Program-made: the position numbers and the translations under genes
Notes under the pieces: generated by a model
What the model was told of the DNA's origin: nothing
Database searches by the model: none
The model's input: the letters and a program-made list of their open reading frames with translations, nothing else
NCBI RefSeq assembly: GCF_040564635.1
Contig: NZ_CP159837.1
Span: forward strand, 7,117,001 to 7,181,000
Direction: 5' to 3'
DNA from: Planktothricoides raciborskii GIHE-MW2
Lineage (GTDB): Bacteria; Cyanobacteriota; Cyanobacteriia; Cyanobacteriales; Laspinemataceae
DNA length: 64,000 nucleotides
Part shown: piece after piece, positions 27,003-35,896 of the stretch
Layout: the number at the start of each line of letters is the position of its first letter
Numbering within the stretch: the stretch's first letter is position 1

Positions 27003-27905
27003 ATGAATAATTCAGGTAATCGGATTGTTATCATTTCTCCCGTAAGAGATGAAGAGGAATTTATTGGAGGAATCATCAAGTCAATGATTTCTCAAACAGT
27101 TATCCCGGTTGAATGGGTGATTGTTGATGATGGTTCCACCGATCGCACTCCCGAAATCATCAAAAAAGCGGCTCAAGAGCATGACTGGATTCATTTAGAG
27201 CAAAAACCAAATAGAGGGGATCGAGCGGTTGGCCCTGGAGTGGTTGAAGCATTTTACTACGGATATGAACGCATCAAAACCGATGAGTATGATTTTATCT
27301 GTAAAATGGATGCAGATATTGAATTTGGCGAAAAATACTTTGAAACTCTACTAAGTTTTTTTGCCAAGGATCCTTATCTAGGTGCCGCGAGTGGCAAACC
27401 TTTCTTAGAAGAAGAAGGGAAACTAATTGAAGAACGCACCAATGATGAAATGGTCGCCGGACAAATTAACTTTTATCGTCGTCAATGCTTCGAGGATATG
27501 GGAGGTTTTGTCCGAGAAGTACATTGGGATGGGATCGCTTTTCATCGCTGTCGTATGGAAGGATGGAGAACCATGAGTATCAGACATCCTGACCTAAATT
27601 TTATTCACAAGCGACTTATGGGATCGTCACATAAAAATATTTTATATGGCAGAATGCGGTGGGGAAAAGGTCAGTATTTTATGGGAACTCATCCTTTATA
27701 TATTTTTGCGATCGGTGTCTATCGATTGTTTGAGCGACCATTTGTTCTCGGTGGGCTGTTTATTGTAATTGGATACTTCAAAGCGATGCTTGAATCAATG
27801 CCAAGATACGAAAATATGCCGTTCAGAAAATCTTTACATGCGTGGCAATTTGAGCGGTTGAAGCTCGGCAAGCGCTTAGAGACGATTCCTGAAAGTGAAC
27901 CATAA
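27003..27905 (+). CDS. GT2-family glycosyltransferase
   Basis: A 300-residue inverting glycosyltransferase with the GT-A start IVIISPVRDEEEFIGG, WVIVDDGSTDRTPE and the metal-binding ICKMDADIEF. The C-terminal part has one or two hydrophobic segments (VLGGLFIVIGYFKAM) that could anchor it to the membrane. It lies 37 bp after the WcaL-like gene and ends the plus-strand part of the cluster; transposase remnants follow. Confidence 0.9.
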   Translation: MNNSGNRIVIISPVRDEEEFIGGIIKSMISQTVIPVEWVIVDDGSTDRTPEIIKKAAQEHDWIHLEQKPNRGDRAVGPGVVEAFYYGYERIKTDEYDFICKMDADIEFGEKYFETLLSFFAKDPYLGAASGKPFLEEEGKLIEERTNDEMVAGQINFYRRQCFEDMGGFVREVHWDGIAFHRCRMEGWRTMSIRHPDLNFIHKRLMGSSHKNILYGRMRWGKGQYFMGTHPLYIFAIGVYRLFERPFVLGGLFIVIGYFKAMLESMPRYENMPFRKSLHAWQFERLKLGKRLETIPESEP

Positions 27906-28094
27906 ATCTATAAAAGCTGATTGATCATCCGCTATCTAGCTGGAAAACCAAGCCAAGTCCTGGTGGCTTCGTTAGACTGCAAAAACGATTATATATGAAT
28001 ACCAAGTTGGTAAACTTAGTCTTATTACATGGCGTTTCAAAGTTTGAAGCCACTTAAATCCTTCTGCCCCTTTCACTATCGCCTAGTTATCCAT

Positions 28095-28300
28095 TAACCA
28101 AACACTTCTTCTTCGAGATTGTTAAATGCTTTATTGGCTAATTGTTTTCTTAATAAAGGCCAAATACATTCCATTGGATTGAGGTCGGGAGTATATGCAG
28201 GGAGAGGATAGATGATCGGATTTTCCGGTAAAGCCTACTTCTGGCTTCTGTGCCATCCAGTGAGGGTCTAATCACAAAATAATCAATTTTTCATGGGGAG
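28095..28300 (-). pseudogene. IS630-family transposase remnant A
   Basis: On the minus strand, broken frames read ENPIIYPLPAYTPDLNP then MECIWPLLRKQLANKAFNN, matching the third catalytic region of IS630-type DDE transposases (LPxYxPxLNPxExxW). The preceding FDPHWM segment lies in another frame. Only a C-terminal fragment remains and no intact end was seen. Confidence 0.75.
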
Positions 28301-28339
28301 GATTAATATCAAGTCCGGACAATTAGTGATGATTAAGTG

Positions 28340-28840
28340 CCGAAGGGGTTTTCGGCCACCAATGAAAACAGGTTAACCCCTGAACCAGGTTTTGTTGCTT
28401 CATAATTTTTTGACAACGATAAAGCAGTAAATTTTCCAATTCATCTAAGTATTAGTAGTGAATAGTTCGCTAAAGCTTCGTTGGTCAAAGGCCACAAATA
28501 TTCCGCCGGTTGTAGTTCAGGACTTGGGACTGGGGAGAAAAAACAAGTCAATGACTTCAGGTAAAATCAGCTTTTCGGTGGTATGCGATCGTGCTTGATC
28601 TAGCACCAGTAGGATCCGCTTATTTTTGTTCAGGTCAAATTCTCGAGCCAAGTCGGCTAAAACCAGACTGAATAACTCAGTGCTAACCTTTGGCAGAATC
28701 GACTTATTAGGCTTCTTCTGACTCTGGGTGGACGAAACCATAAAGCCACAGCCAAAGGCAATTTAATTTTAACCGCAGCAATTGGTTGCTCTCCTGATTT
28801 TATCCACAATCGGCGAGTGAGTGGTCGGGGTCATAAGTAG
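28340..28840 (-). pseudogene. IS630-family transposase remnant B
   Basis: Minus-strand sequence spread over at least three frames: RPLTRRLWIKSGEQPIAAVK, then YGFVHPESEEA, then RILLVLDQARSH and ILPEVIDLFFLPSPKS, then SPELQPAEYLWPLTNEAL and LVQGLTCFHWWPK. These are consecutive blocks of one IS630-type transposase (DQA-H and SPELQPAE catalytic motifs), so the gene is decayed by several frameshifts. It abuts the 3' end of the glycosyltransferase at 28845. It is a different subgroup from remnant A. Confidence 0.85.
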
Positions 28841-28844
28841 AAAA

Positions 28845-30044
28845 TCAACGGTCAAACTTTTCCTCAAAATTCTCTGATTTGCCAATCCCTCTGCTGTGGG
28901 CAACTTCTTCAAATAGGCTTTCCCATTCTCGTGCAATATACTTTTGCTCAAAAGCTTCACTACGTTCAAGACCCAGTTGGGAAAACTTTGCGCGTTTTGT
29001 CGGATTGCATAACAATTCTTCCAGACCATCTGCAAGTGCCTTGGGATCTTCTGGTATGACTAAAATCCCATATTTTCCTCCTTCTAAAGCCTCATTGGGA
29101 CCGGAAGGACAATCGGTTGAGACAATCGGCGTTCCGCAAAACAAAGTTTCTGCAATCACAAGCGGGAAGCCCTCAAATCGAGACGACAAAGCAAAGACCG
29201 TTGCATTTTTTATAAACATGTGGGGATTATTTTGAAAACCCAGGAAATGAACGGAATTGGAAACCCCAAGATGATTTACTTGTTGTTTGAGTGAGTTTAG
29301 CAGTCCCCCTTGACCTAGAATCACTAAATTATGTTTAATTCCTTTATTAATGAGGAAAGCATGGGCTTCAATGAGATACTCTTGAGCTTTCGGATAATCC
29401 AATCGACCCGCTGTGATGATCGTTGGCTGTTCAAAAATACTGGTAAATTGATCGGGGAGAGGTTCTTGCGTCCGTTGGCGAATCAGATCCCCTGAAATTC
29501 CATTATAAATTGTTTGAATCCGAGACGAATCTAAGTCAACTATTTTTGAGAAGCTGTCAGCAACCCCTTGAGAGCAGGCGACAACCCGATCAAAATAGCC
29601 ATATAATTTCAGGGATAGTATTTGTCTCCAGCTAGTCAATTTTCTAAACTGACTCCAATCATTATGTAACCAACCCACAATCGGTTTGCGGAGTAATTTG
29701 GCTGCGATTAAACCAAAGAAAGTTGCACGTCCCTCATTCGCACCCAGAATAATATCTGTAGACTTAGCATGATGAATTGTGGCGAACAGCAAGCCGGGGA
29801 GGTCTGTTCGTTTGTATTTTCTTTCATGCACAAACTTAATATTAATACTATCATCTAAGTCATGCAACAAGCTGCCCCATTTTTCATGGGCTAATATCGA
29901 CAGTTCAAACTTATTCGTGTCTAGAGAACGATACAAGGTTAAAACCGCTTTTTCAGCCCCACCACCATGCAGATTGGGCATCAGCATCAATAGTCTGATT
30001 TTTCGATGGTTTAGCATCATAAATTCCTCAAAGTAAATTGACAA
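28845..30044 (-). CDS. GT4-family glycosyltransferase
   Basis: A 399-residue GT-B enzyme. The N-terminal domain starts RLLMLMPNLHGGGAEKAVLTL, the hallmark of the capsular/lipooligosaccharide GT4 group. The C-terminal half has ITAGRLDYPKAQEYLIEA and SSRFEGFPLVIAETLFCGTP with the conserved glutamates. Last gene of the leftward operon, 20 bp after the previous one. Its C-terminal tail (KSENFEEKFDR) ends beside IS630 remnant B, so the original end may have been altered. Confidence 0.9.
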   Translation of the reverse strand: MSIYFEEFMMLNHRKIRLLMLMPNLHGGGAEKAVLTLYRSLDTNKFELSILAHEKWGSLLHDLDDSINIKFVHERKYKRTDLPGLLFATIHHAKSTDIILGANEGRATFFGLIAAKLLRKPIVGWLHNDWSQFRKLTSWRQILSLKLYGYFDRVVACSQGVADSFSKIVDLDSSRIQTIYNGISGDLIRQRTQEPLPDQFTSIFEQPTIITAGRLDYPKAQEYLIEAHAFLINKGIKHNLVILGQGGLLNSLKQQVNHLGVSNSVHFLGFQNNPHMFIKNATVFALSSRFEGFPLVIAETLFCGTPIVSTDCPSGPNEALEGGKYGILVIPEDPKALADGLEELLCNPTKRAKFSQLGLERSEAFEQKYIAREWESLFEEVAHSRGIGKSENFEEKFDR

Positions 30045-30064
30045 AACCTCAAATTAACCAGAGA

Positions 30065-31297
30065 TTAAGATAGCTGTTCTAAAAGTTTAGCTAAAGTCTC
30101 AGCACTCTGTCGGTGGTAATATTTAGCCGCGATTTTTTTCCGAGACTCTCGACTCAGATTCAAGGCAAGTTCTGGATTTTGTAAGACGTTGGCGATCGCA
30201 TCAGTCATGGCGGCTGGTTGTTTGGCCGGAACCAGGATCCCATCAACTCCATCATCAACCATGTCTGGGGTGCCACCCACAGCCGTCACAATTACCGGCA
30301 TTTCCATCGCCAGTGCTTCCATGATGGCAATCGAAGTGCCTTCATTTAAACTAGCCAAAGCAAAAATATGCGCTTCTTCAAGACCTTGACGAATTCTTGG
30401 TTCAGGAACTGCGCCTAAAAGCTCAATCGATTCAGACAAAGACTTTTCTCGGATTATTTTCTCCAGTTCCTGATGATATCCACTGCCACCCTGTTCGTCT
30501 TCCCCAGCAATTTGCAACCGAATATCAAACCCTTGTTTTCTGAGTTGTTCCACTGTTTCTATCAAATAGTTATGTCCCTTGACACGATTAAGCCGTCCAC
30601 AAGAGAATATTTTGCACGGACCAGTTCCATCCCAAGGCTTATAAGGACTATGACGTTTGATTTCGTCAAGATTTACACCCATTGGCGAAATCGCAATTTG
30701 ATCGGGAAGACAATCACCCAACTTCTCGGTAGCGCGTTTGAGCAGCATTTCCGATTCGATGATGGCAAATGATGCGTGCTGCCATTTTTGTTTTTGATTC
30801 GGTCCATAGGTTTCTAAGGTCGGGCCGAGGTGCGTCAGACTATAAGTCAGAGGGGAAAGAATTGAGGCAAACATCGCAATATTGGCAGCATCAGCACAAG
30901 AATGAACGTGGATATGATCCCAGCCGTTTTTTCGACCCACCCACACAAGTTTTCCGGCAATAAAAGCCAAAGCTAACAGACGAAGTTTCTGACTCCAAGA
31001 TGTGTCCTGAGATTGCATGATGCTTTTCAGGCAATTGAACCAAGCAACGGGTCGAGCTTTGAGGATTTCTATGCTGGCAACAACAATATCTTGAAAAGAA
31101 AGTGGTGCTAGATAAGAAGTATTTTTTTGAGCTTCCTCTGCCCAAACATGAGCCGCAATTCCCTTGGGGGGACGCCGAGTAGATACCAAATCAGTTTTAA
31201 TCCCCATTTCAGCCAGCGCTTCCCGTTCCCGCCAGTAAAAAATATGTGTTTGTCCAGGAAATTCTGGTATCAAATATCCAATCCAGTTTTTCATCAT
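30065..31297 (-). CDS. GT4-family glycosyltransferase (WcaL-like)
   Basis: A 410-residue GT-B enzyme beginning IGYLIPEFPGQTHIFYWRE, which places it in the same WcaL-like group as the product of 25736. The donor half has SCGRLNRVKGHNYLIET, and the E-x7-E region is SLNEGTSIAIMEALAMEMPV. A leaderless-looking start with AAGGAGAATGATG nearby supports 31297 or the second Met. In the leftward operon between 31403 and 28845. Confidence 0.92.
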   Translation of the reverse strand: MMKNWIGYLIPEFPGQTHIFYWREREALAEMGIKTDLVSTRRPPKGIAAHVWAEEAQKNTSYLAPLSFQDIVVASIEILKARPVAWFNCLKSIMQSQDTSWSQKLRLLALAFIAGKLVWVGRKNGWDHIHVHSCADAANIAMFASILSPLTYSLTHLGPTLETYGPNQKQKWQHASFAIIESEMLLKRATEKLGDCLPDQIAISPMGVNLDEIKRHSPYKPWDGTGPCKIFSCGRLNRVKGHNYLIETVEQLRKQGFDIRLQIAGEDEQGGSGYHQELEKIIREKSLSESIELLGAVPEPRIRQGLEEAHIFALASLNEGTSIAIMEALAMEMPVIVTAVGGTPDMVDDGVDGILVPAKQPAAMTDAIANVLQNPELALNLSRESRKKIAAKYYHRQSAETLAKLLEQLS

Positions 31298-31402
31298 TCT
31301 CCTTGAATTATTTTTTGAGTGTTTAAATCCAATTAATCAGGAATTATTATTTAATCGGTTTTAATTTTAACTTGAATAATTATTCAGTTAATCAGTCAGG
31401 TT

Positions 31403-32674
31403 TTATTTTTTCAAAATCTCCTCATAAATCTGTGCGATCGCCTGCGCTTTATTTTGCCAGGTAAATTCTCTCACTCGTTCTCTGGATTTCCAAGACATCT
31501 CGTTTCTCAGACTATCATCTTCGACTAAAACTTTAATGCAATTAACCAATTCTAAAATTAAATGATCTTTTGATTTTGGCTCAATTTTAAACCCAGTTTC
31601 TTCCGTCACATATTCTCCAATTCCCCCATTATTCACCACAATACAAGGCAAGCCACAAGCCATTGCTTCGAGTACCACAGCCCCGCCAAATTCTCGGATA
31701 GAGGGAAAGCAAAAAATATCAGAATTTTGATAGTATTCGAGGGTCTGTTGTTGTGTCACCCATCCGGCAAAATTTACCAAATGAGTCAAACCAAGTTCTT
31801 GGGATTTTTGTTCTAAGAACCTTTTTTCTGAGCCATCCCCCACAATGGTAAATATAATTTTATTTTGCAGAGATGGTTCTAAACGTCCCAAGGCTTCCAT
31901 GACCATATCTGCTCCCTTGTAAGGCACCAGTCTGCCGACAAATAGCAGGTGGACTTTTTCTTTGGGAGTCAAGGATTTTTCGGTTTCTAAAAAATTGCTT
32001 GTAATGCCATTTTCATAAAATAGACTAATCCGGTCATCGGACAGAGAAAACATTTCTTTTAAATTGTTTAAGGTATAGGTTGAACCAGCCAAAACGCGAT
32101 CGGCTTTTTTGTAAGTTTCTACATAACCGGGGATTAAATAGCGACCCAAAGTCCTTAAAAAATTAAACTGAGCAAATTCCTGTTTAGCAATTTCTTCAAA
32201 CCCAGCAGGAAAAGGGACTCCCCCATTAACCGGGCCAATGATAAACGGGGTTTTTTGACAAAGTTTAACCGCTTTGACGGGGTATCTCGGCATCATCGGG
32301 GTCAAAGCGTGAACGATATCATATTCCCCTTGCAGAATTTGCTGTTTAAACTGTTGATAGACTTTTTGATTAAATTCGGCATAAATTGGATAACGCAAAG
32401 CATTATACAAAGGCCAATTTCTTTTACCTCTAATCGTTGTTACATGGGAAACTAAGCGATGATATTTTTTATTCAAGTCACTTTCAAGCATATAAACAAT
32501 ATTTTTATATCCCAGTTTTTCCAGAGCTTTTTGATTTCTTTCGTGAGTGACCAAAGTGGCATCGAATAACTGATTAATTTCATGAAAGTAATTGTACCCC
32601 TCTAAAGGGACTGATGATTTTTCGGGATTACATTGTTCAATAATCAATAAAAGTTTTAGTTTTTTCCGGCTCAT
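31403..32674 (-). CDS. GT4-family glycosyltransferase
   Basis: A 423-residue GT-B enzyme. The central FIIGPVNGGVPFPAGFE is characteristic of one cyanobacterial and proteobacterial GT4 group. LLFVGRLVPYKGADMVMEAL begins the donor domain and REFGGAVVLEAMACGLP carries the catalytic glutamates. Leftward operon, 64 bp after the GT2 gene upstream. Confidence 0.92.
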   Translation of the reverse strand: MSRKKLKLLLIIEQCNPEKSSVPLEGYNYFHEINQLFDATLVTHERNQKALEKLGYKNIVYMLESDLNKKYHRLVSHVTTIRGKRNWPLYNALRYPIYAEFNQKVYQQFKQQILQGEYDIVHALTPMMPRYPVKAVKLCQKTPFIIGPVNGGVPFPAGFEEIAKQEFAQFNFLRTLGRYLIPGYVETYKKADRVLAGSTYTLNNLKEMFSLSDDRISLFYENGITSNFLETEKSLTPKEKVHLLFVGRLVPYKGADMVMEALGRLEPSLQNKIIFTIVGDGSEKRFLEQKSQELGLTHLVNFAGWVTQQQTLEYYQNSDIFCFPSIREFGGAVVLEAMACGLPCIVVNNGGIGEYVTEETGFKIEPKSKDHLILELVNCIKVLVEDDSLRNEMSWKSRERVREFTWQNKAQAIAQIYEEILKK

Positions 32675-32738
32675 ATTAGGCTCTTAGTATCTCTCTGAAC
32701 AAATGATAAAAACTGAACGCTTCGCTTATATCAGCAGT

Positions 32739-33764
32739 CTAGGGTGTTACTTGAGGATCTCGCTCGATCTGGGAAACATCTTTGTATTCAACCAGTTTGG
32801 TCTGACGGCCAATCAAGCGATTCAGATGAAAATTTAGCTGGCCTTGTACCAACGGGAATTTCGCCACTACACAAGTCCAAGCAAACAAAAAAGCATCTGC
32901 TGAGGTAAGTCCTCTTTGTTGTATAGTTCGACAGTAAATCCGATAGGTTAAAATCGGATATCCTAACAATAATAATAAACTTAAGCCTTTAGTTGGCCAT
33001 GCCAATACTAAAGCAATTAAAGGCACAACTAAGCCCCAAAACCAAATACTGCGGCTTTCTTTGACCCAATGACGTTGGGGGCTGCGACCTTGCAGCCAAG
33101 AACCTTCGGCATAAGCGTGACCCACTCGAATATTCCGTTTCCACCACTGACTGAAACGGGTGATATCTGCATCATGCCAGGTCATTTCGCAATCAACTCG
33201 CAGAATTTTCCAGCCTTCGCGACGGAACCTGACACATAGTTCCGGTTCACCCCCACCAATTAAACCGGGATTAAAACCGCCAACTTGCTGATAGGCTGCC
33301 ACCCGCATCATGGCGTCACCGTGGCAATATTTGACTTCCCCAATGGGCGTGTCCCACTCAATATCGGCAAGTCGATTATAAATCGAGCTTTCCGGAAAGC
33401 GTTCTCGCCGTCTTCCGGATACCACGGCAATATCCGATCGCGCATCCAGTTCACTAACCCCACGTTCCAGCCACCCAGAAATCAGTTCACAATCACCATC
33501 AATGAATTGAACGTATTTTATTTCGGGATCCACTTTGATTAAATGCTGGAAACCTTCATGGCGCGATCGCGGTGAGGCAAAAGGTTTTGAGGGGTCAAGT
33601 TCTACCACATCGATTCCCATCTCTTTAGCCAACTCGACACTGCCATCAGTCGATGCAGAATCGACATAAACAATATGATGTCCTTTGCCCAGCGCTGCGT
33701 TGAGTGAACGACGCAGACGTTCTCCCTCATTGCGACCAATTATAACGATGCCAAGTTTACTCAT
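32739..33764 (-). CDS. GT2-family glycosyltransferase with membrane segments
   Basis: A 341-residue GT-A enzyme. IVIIGRNEGERLRRSL, IVYVDSASTDGSVELA and the metal-binding VQFIDGDCEL are the family blocks, followed by GGGEPELCVRFRREGW and a HDADI motif. Two hydrophobic segments (about residues 240-275) tie it to the inner membrane. It resembles enzymes adding the first sugars of exopolysaccharides. AGGAAGC before the ATG supports the start. Confidence 0.92.
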   Translation of the reverse strand: MSKLGIVIIGRNEGERLRRSLNAALGKGHHIVYVDSASTDGSVELAKEMGIDVVELDPSKPFASPRSRHEGFQHLIKVDPEIKYVQFIDGDCELISGWLERGVSELDARSDIAVVSGRRRERFPESSIYNRLADIEWDTPIGEVKYCHGDAMMRVAAYQQVGGFNPGLIGGGEPELCVRFRREGWKILRVDCEMTWHDADITRFSQWWKRNIRVGHAYAEGSWLQGRSPQRHWVKESRSIWFWGLVVPLIALVLAWPTKGLSLLLLLGYPILTYRIYCRTIQQRGLTSADAFLFAWTCVVAKFPLVQGQLNFHLNRLIGRQTKLVEYKDVSQIERDPQVTP

Positions 33765-33809
33765 GCTTCCTCTCCCAGGTTTAAGGTCTGATCTTAGGTC
33801 ATTACTTTG

Positions 33810-34803
33810 CTACTGTTTCGGTTGTATCACATCAGAACGGTCAATCCATTGATAGGAACGAGCCTTTACAGTATTTTTAAACGTCTCATAAGACAATTCA
33901 ATGCCCAACCAAGATCCCAGAAGCCCCGGGTCTTGATTAAACATCCCCTATAAGTATGCCACCTGTTCTGATTTCAGTTCTGGTCGCTGTTGCAAAGTCC
34001 ACAAACTGCGTACCCCAGTGCGAAAATTCTTGGGGATTAAGTTCTGGCGAATTTGTTTTAAGCAGTCATGCCAAATAAATTGCACACCCTGATTCGCTGA
34101 AACCCTTGCACCGACTATTCCGTTGGGATGCAATTATTTTTGTCCCCTTGCTTAAGAAAGGAAGCTCAACCAAAACGTCCCGCCATGCACTCTTCCGCAT
34201 TCGCTGATTAGAAATATTTTGAGCGTTCACTTGTGCATCCCAAATCGGTTGACCCTTGTAACCAATAAATTGACAAATCCGTTCCAACTCGGTCTGTGGC
34301 TGATAAAATAACCGTTCAAAAAACACCGGCAACACGCGATCTTGACCAAAAGCTTCAAAATAAGACTTGATCTGAAAACTATAACGACTGTAGTCAATCA
34401 ACTCGGGATGGTTATAAATCGCTTGATTGATTTCCACAGAAATCCGGCATTCACTCCATTCTTGGATATATTGGGATACCCGTCGGTCAATCAGATGGCG
34501 CATAACATAAATTAGCTTCACGTCAGGCAAATGTTTTTGAAGTCGTGTGATGATCTGTGGGTAGGTGGGTAACTTGGTGTAATGGGTACTCGACTCACCA
34601 AAGAGGTCATGGGTATCAGCGGCAGCCAAGTGGGATTGATCCCATTCAATTCCCTGAGCGTACTGCTCATCATTACTGAAAAAGTTGGGTTCTTTCAGTT
34701 CAGACATAAAAATACCGGGTGGCAAAGCAAGTTGCTTATGCAAGCTACTGGTGGCGCATTTCATGGCGCCAATGATGATAAAGTGTGGGCGATCGCTCAT
34801 CAA
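33810..34803 (-). pseudogene. sulfotransferase gene broken by a 94-bp insertion and a stop codon
   Basis: The reading frame from 34803 encodes a PAPS-dependent sulfotransferase: FIIIGAMKCATSSL (5'-phosphosulfate loop), GESSTHYTKLPTYP, YVMRHLIDRRVSQY (3'-phosphate site) and DYSRYSFQI. At ELPFL it runs into foreign sequence and stops at 34066. Removing 94 bp between two TTAA words (34058-34061 and 34152-34155) joins ELPFL directly to KQIRQNLIPKNFRTGVRSLW and on to RPELKSEQVAYL, as expected for the family. A TAG then follows where the family usually has E, and the homologous tail (LLGSWLGIELSYETF) continues to a stop at 33810. Two lesions make it non-functional, unless the 245-residue N-terminal part retains activity. 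Confidence 0.87.
34062..34151 (-). mobile_element. 90-bp mini-element flanked by TTAA, copy 1 (inside sulfotransferase)
   Basis: Read on the minus strand, the segment begins GCAAGGGGACAAAAATAATT and ends GGCATGACTGC, with TTAA on both sides. Precise removal of the element plus one TTAA restores the host reading frame, which is the signature of insertion with a 4-bp target duplication. A near-identical copy (4 differences over 97 bp, including flanks) lies at 37197-37286 on the other strand. Only the terminal GCA is mirrored, so classical inverted repeats are weak. No coding capacity. Confidence 0.78.
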
Positions 34804-34819
34804 TTTTTTCTCCCGCTGA

Positions 34820-35005
34820 TTAATTATCTTGCCCAGGTAATTTGGGGGGCTTCATCGCTTCCCACAAGTTGATCCAAATATCAAGAGCTTGGTATTCACA
34901 AGTATGGGGCTGTTTCTTACCAATTATTTCACGACTCAGAGAACTACTCCGACCAGAAAGCCAAAGGACATTCACCATCTGGTTGTGAATATATTTCAGC
35001 ATCAC
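34820..35005 (-). pseudogene. 3' fragment of a duplicated GT2 gene
   Basis: Translation gives WLSGRSSSLSREIIGKKQPH, then TCEYQALDIWINLWEAMKPP and a PKLPGQ ending, nearly the same as the last 50 residues of the intact GT2 at 35897 (ISLSREIIGKKQPHTCEYQA…KSPKLPGQ). The DNA is similar over about 170 bp. It is a leftover of a tandem duplication, not a gene. Confidence 0.85.
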
Positions 35006-35070
35006 AGTATCGAAAGCTTGTGAGAATTTCTGATCTACTAACCAATTTATAGGCAGTCCATATTTCTTAT

Positions 35071-35655
35071 CTAAGCATTGTCTGGGGAATTTTTGCTGTT
35101 AATAATTTTTGCCGGAATGCCAACAACAGTTTTTCCAGAAGGAATATCTGATAGCACCACAGCATTGGCCCCAATGTTGACATCATCACCAATGGTTACA
35201 TTACCCAATATTTTTGCCCCTGCACCGACATTAACCCGCTGACCAAGCTTTGGGGCATCCTTTGGACGCTCCCGGTAACGATTCCCAATTGTCACACCTT
35301 GACGAATAACACAATCGTTGCCAATTACAGCCCACCCATGAATAATAATCCCATGTTGATGCTCAATAATTACACGGCGACCAAGCTTCGCCGTGTAGGG
35401 CAATTCAATCCCATAGGTGTTTCGGATCTTCCGATAAAAAGCCTGGTAAAGAAGACTAAAGGGCGCCCGAAGTAGCTTTGGCTGAATCTTCATTCTCCAG
35501 ACCCCAAATCGCTGAACTGCTATTGCCCGAAATCCCGGCTTTGTCCAATCGCACTTATGAGCTATCCAATCTTCTTTGATTTGCTCCCAGAGTCCTAGAT
35601 CATTATTGGCTTCTGGTTCTGGTTCACTTGTTATCGGATCTTGCTTTGTGACCAT
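35071..35655 (-). CDS. hexapeptide-repeat acyltransferase (serine acetyltransferase-like)
   Basis: A 194-residue left-handed beta-helix transferase. After an N-terminal helical part (WIAHKCDWTKPGFRAIAVQR) come the hexapeptide repeats: VIIEHQHGIIIHGWAVIGND, VIRQGVTIGNR, VGAGAKILGNVTIGDDVNIG and ANAVVLSDIPSGKTVVGIPA. The active-site histidine lies in IEHQHG. It resembles CysE, but in a polysaccharide cluster an O-acetyl or colanic-acid-type acetyltransferase is more likely. The start at 35655 (MVTKQDP) was chosen over 35697, which adds an unlikely leader. Confidence 0.85.
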   Translation of the reverse strand: MVTKQDPITSEPEPEANNDLGLWEQIKEDWIAHKCDWTKPGFRAIAVQRFGVWRMKIQPKLLRAPFSLLYQAFYRKIRNTYGIELPYTAKLGRRVIIEHQHGIIIHGWAVIGNDCVIRQGVTIGNRYRERPKDAPKLGQRVNVGAGAKILGNVTIGDDVNIGANAVVLSDIPSGKTVVGIPAKIINSKNSPDNA

Positions 35656-35693
35656 AATCAGTTTTTTTCCTTTATAATATTCTATCGTTGCAA

Positions 35694-35862
35694 CCAATCA
35701 ATTGACAAAAACATTCCAACTCTTCTTTTGATTGATCAAATAATCGTACAACAAAGACCGGCAACACGCTATATTGATCAAATAACGGCTGATTCAGGCA
35801 AATAAGGCTTCAGTTGAAAACGATAACGACTGTAGTCAATAAACTGGGGATAATCATAAATT
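35694..35862 (-). pseudogene. fragment of a second sulfotransferase copy
   Basis: The minus strand reads FIDYSRYRFQLKPYLPES, then in broken frame VLPVF, RLFDQSKEELE and CQLIG. This matches residues DYSRYSFQIKSYFEA…VLPVFFERLFYQPQTELERICQFIG of the sulfotransferase at 33810-34803. About 170 bp survive, between the GT2 and the acyltransferase genes. Confidence 0.8.
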
Positions 35863-35896
35863 TTTTCTCTCCCTAATCAATTCTCTTTGCTGCTGA

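Noticed and set aside
28769-29035. 88-codon minus-strand frame overlapping the glycosyltransferase 3' end
   Set aside because: It is an alternative frame across the IS630 remnant and the GT4 gene with no family resemblance.
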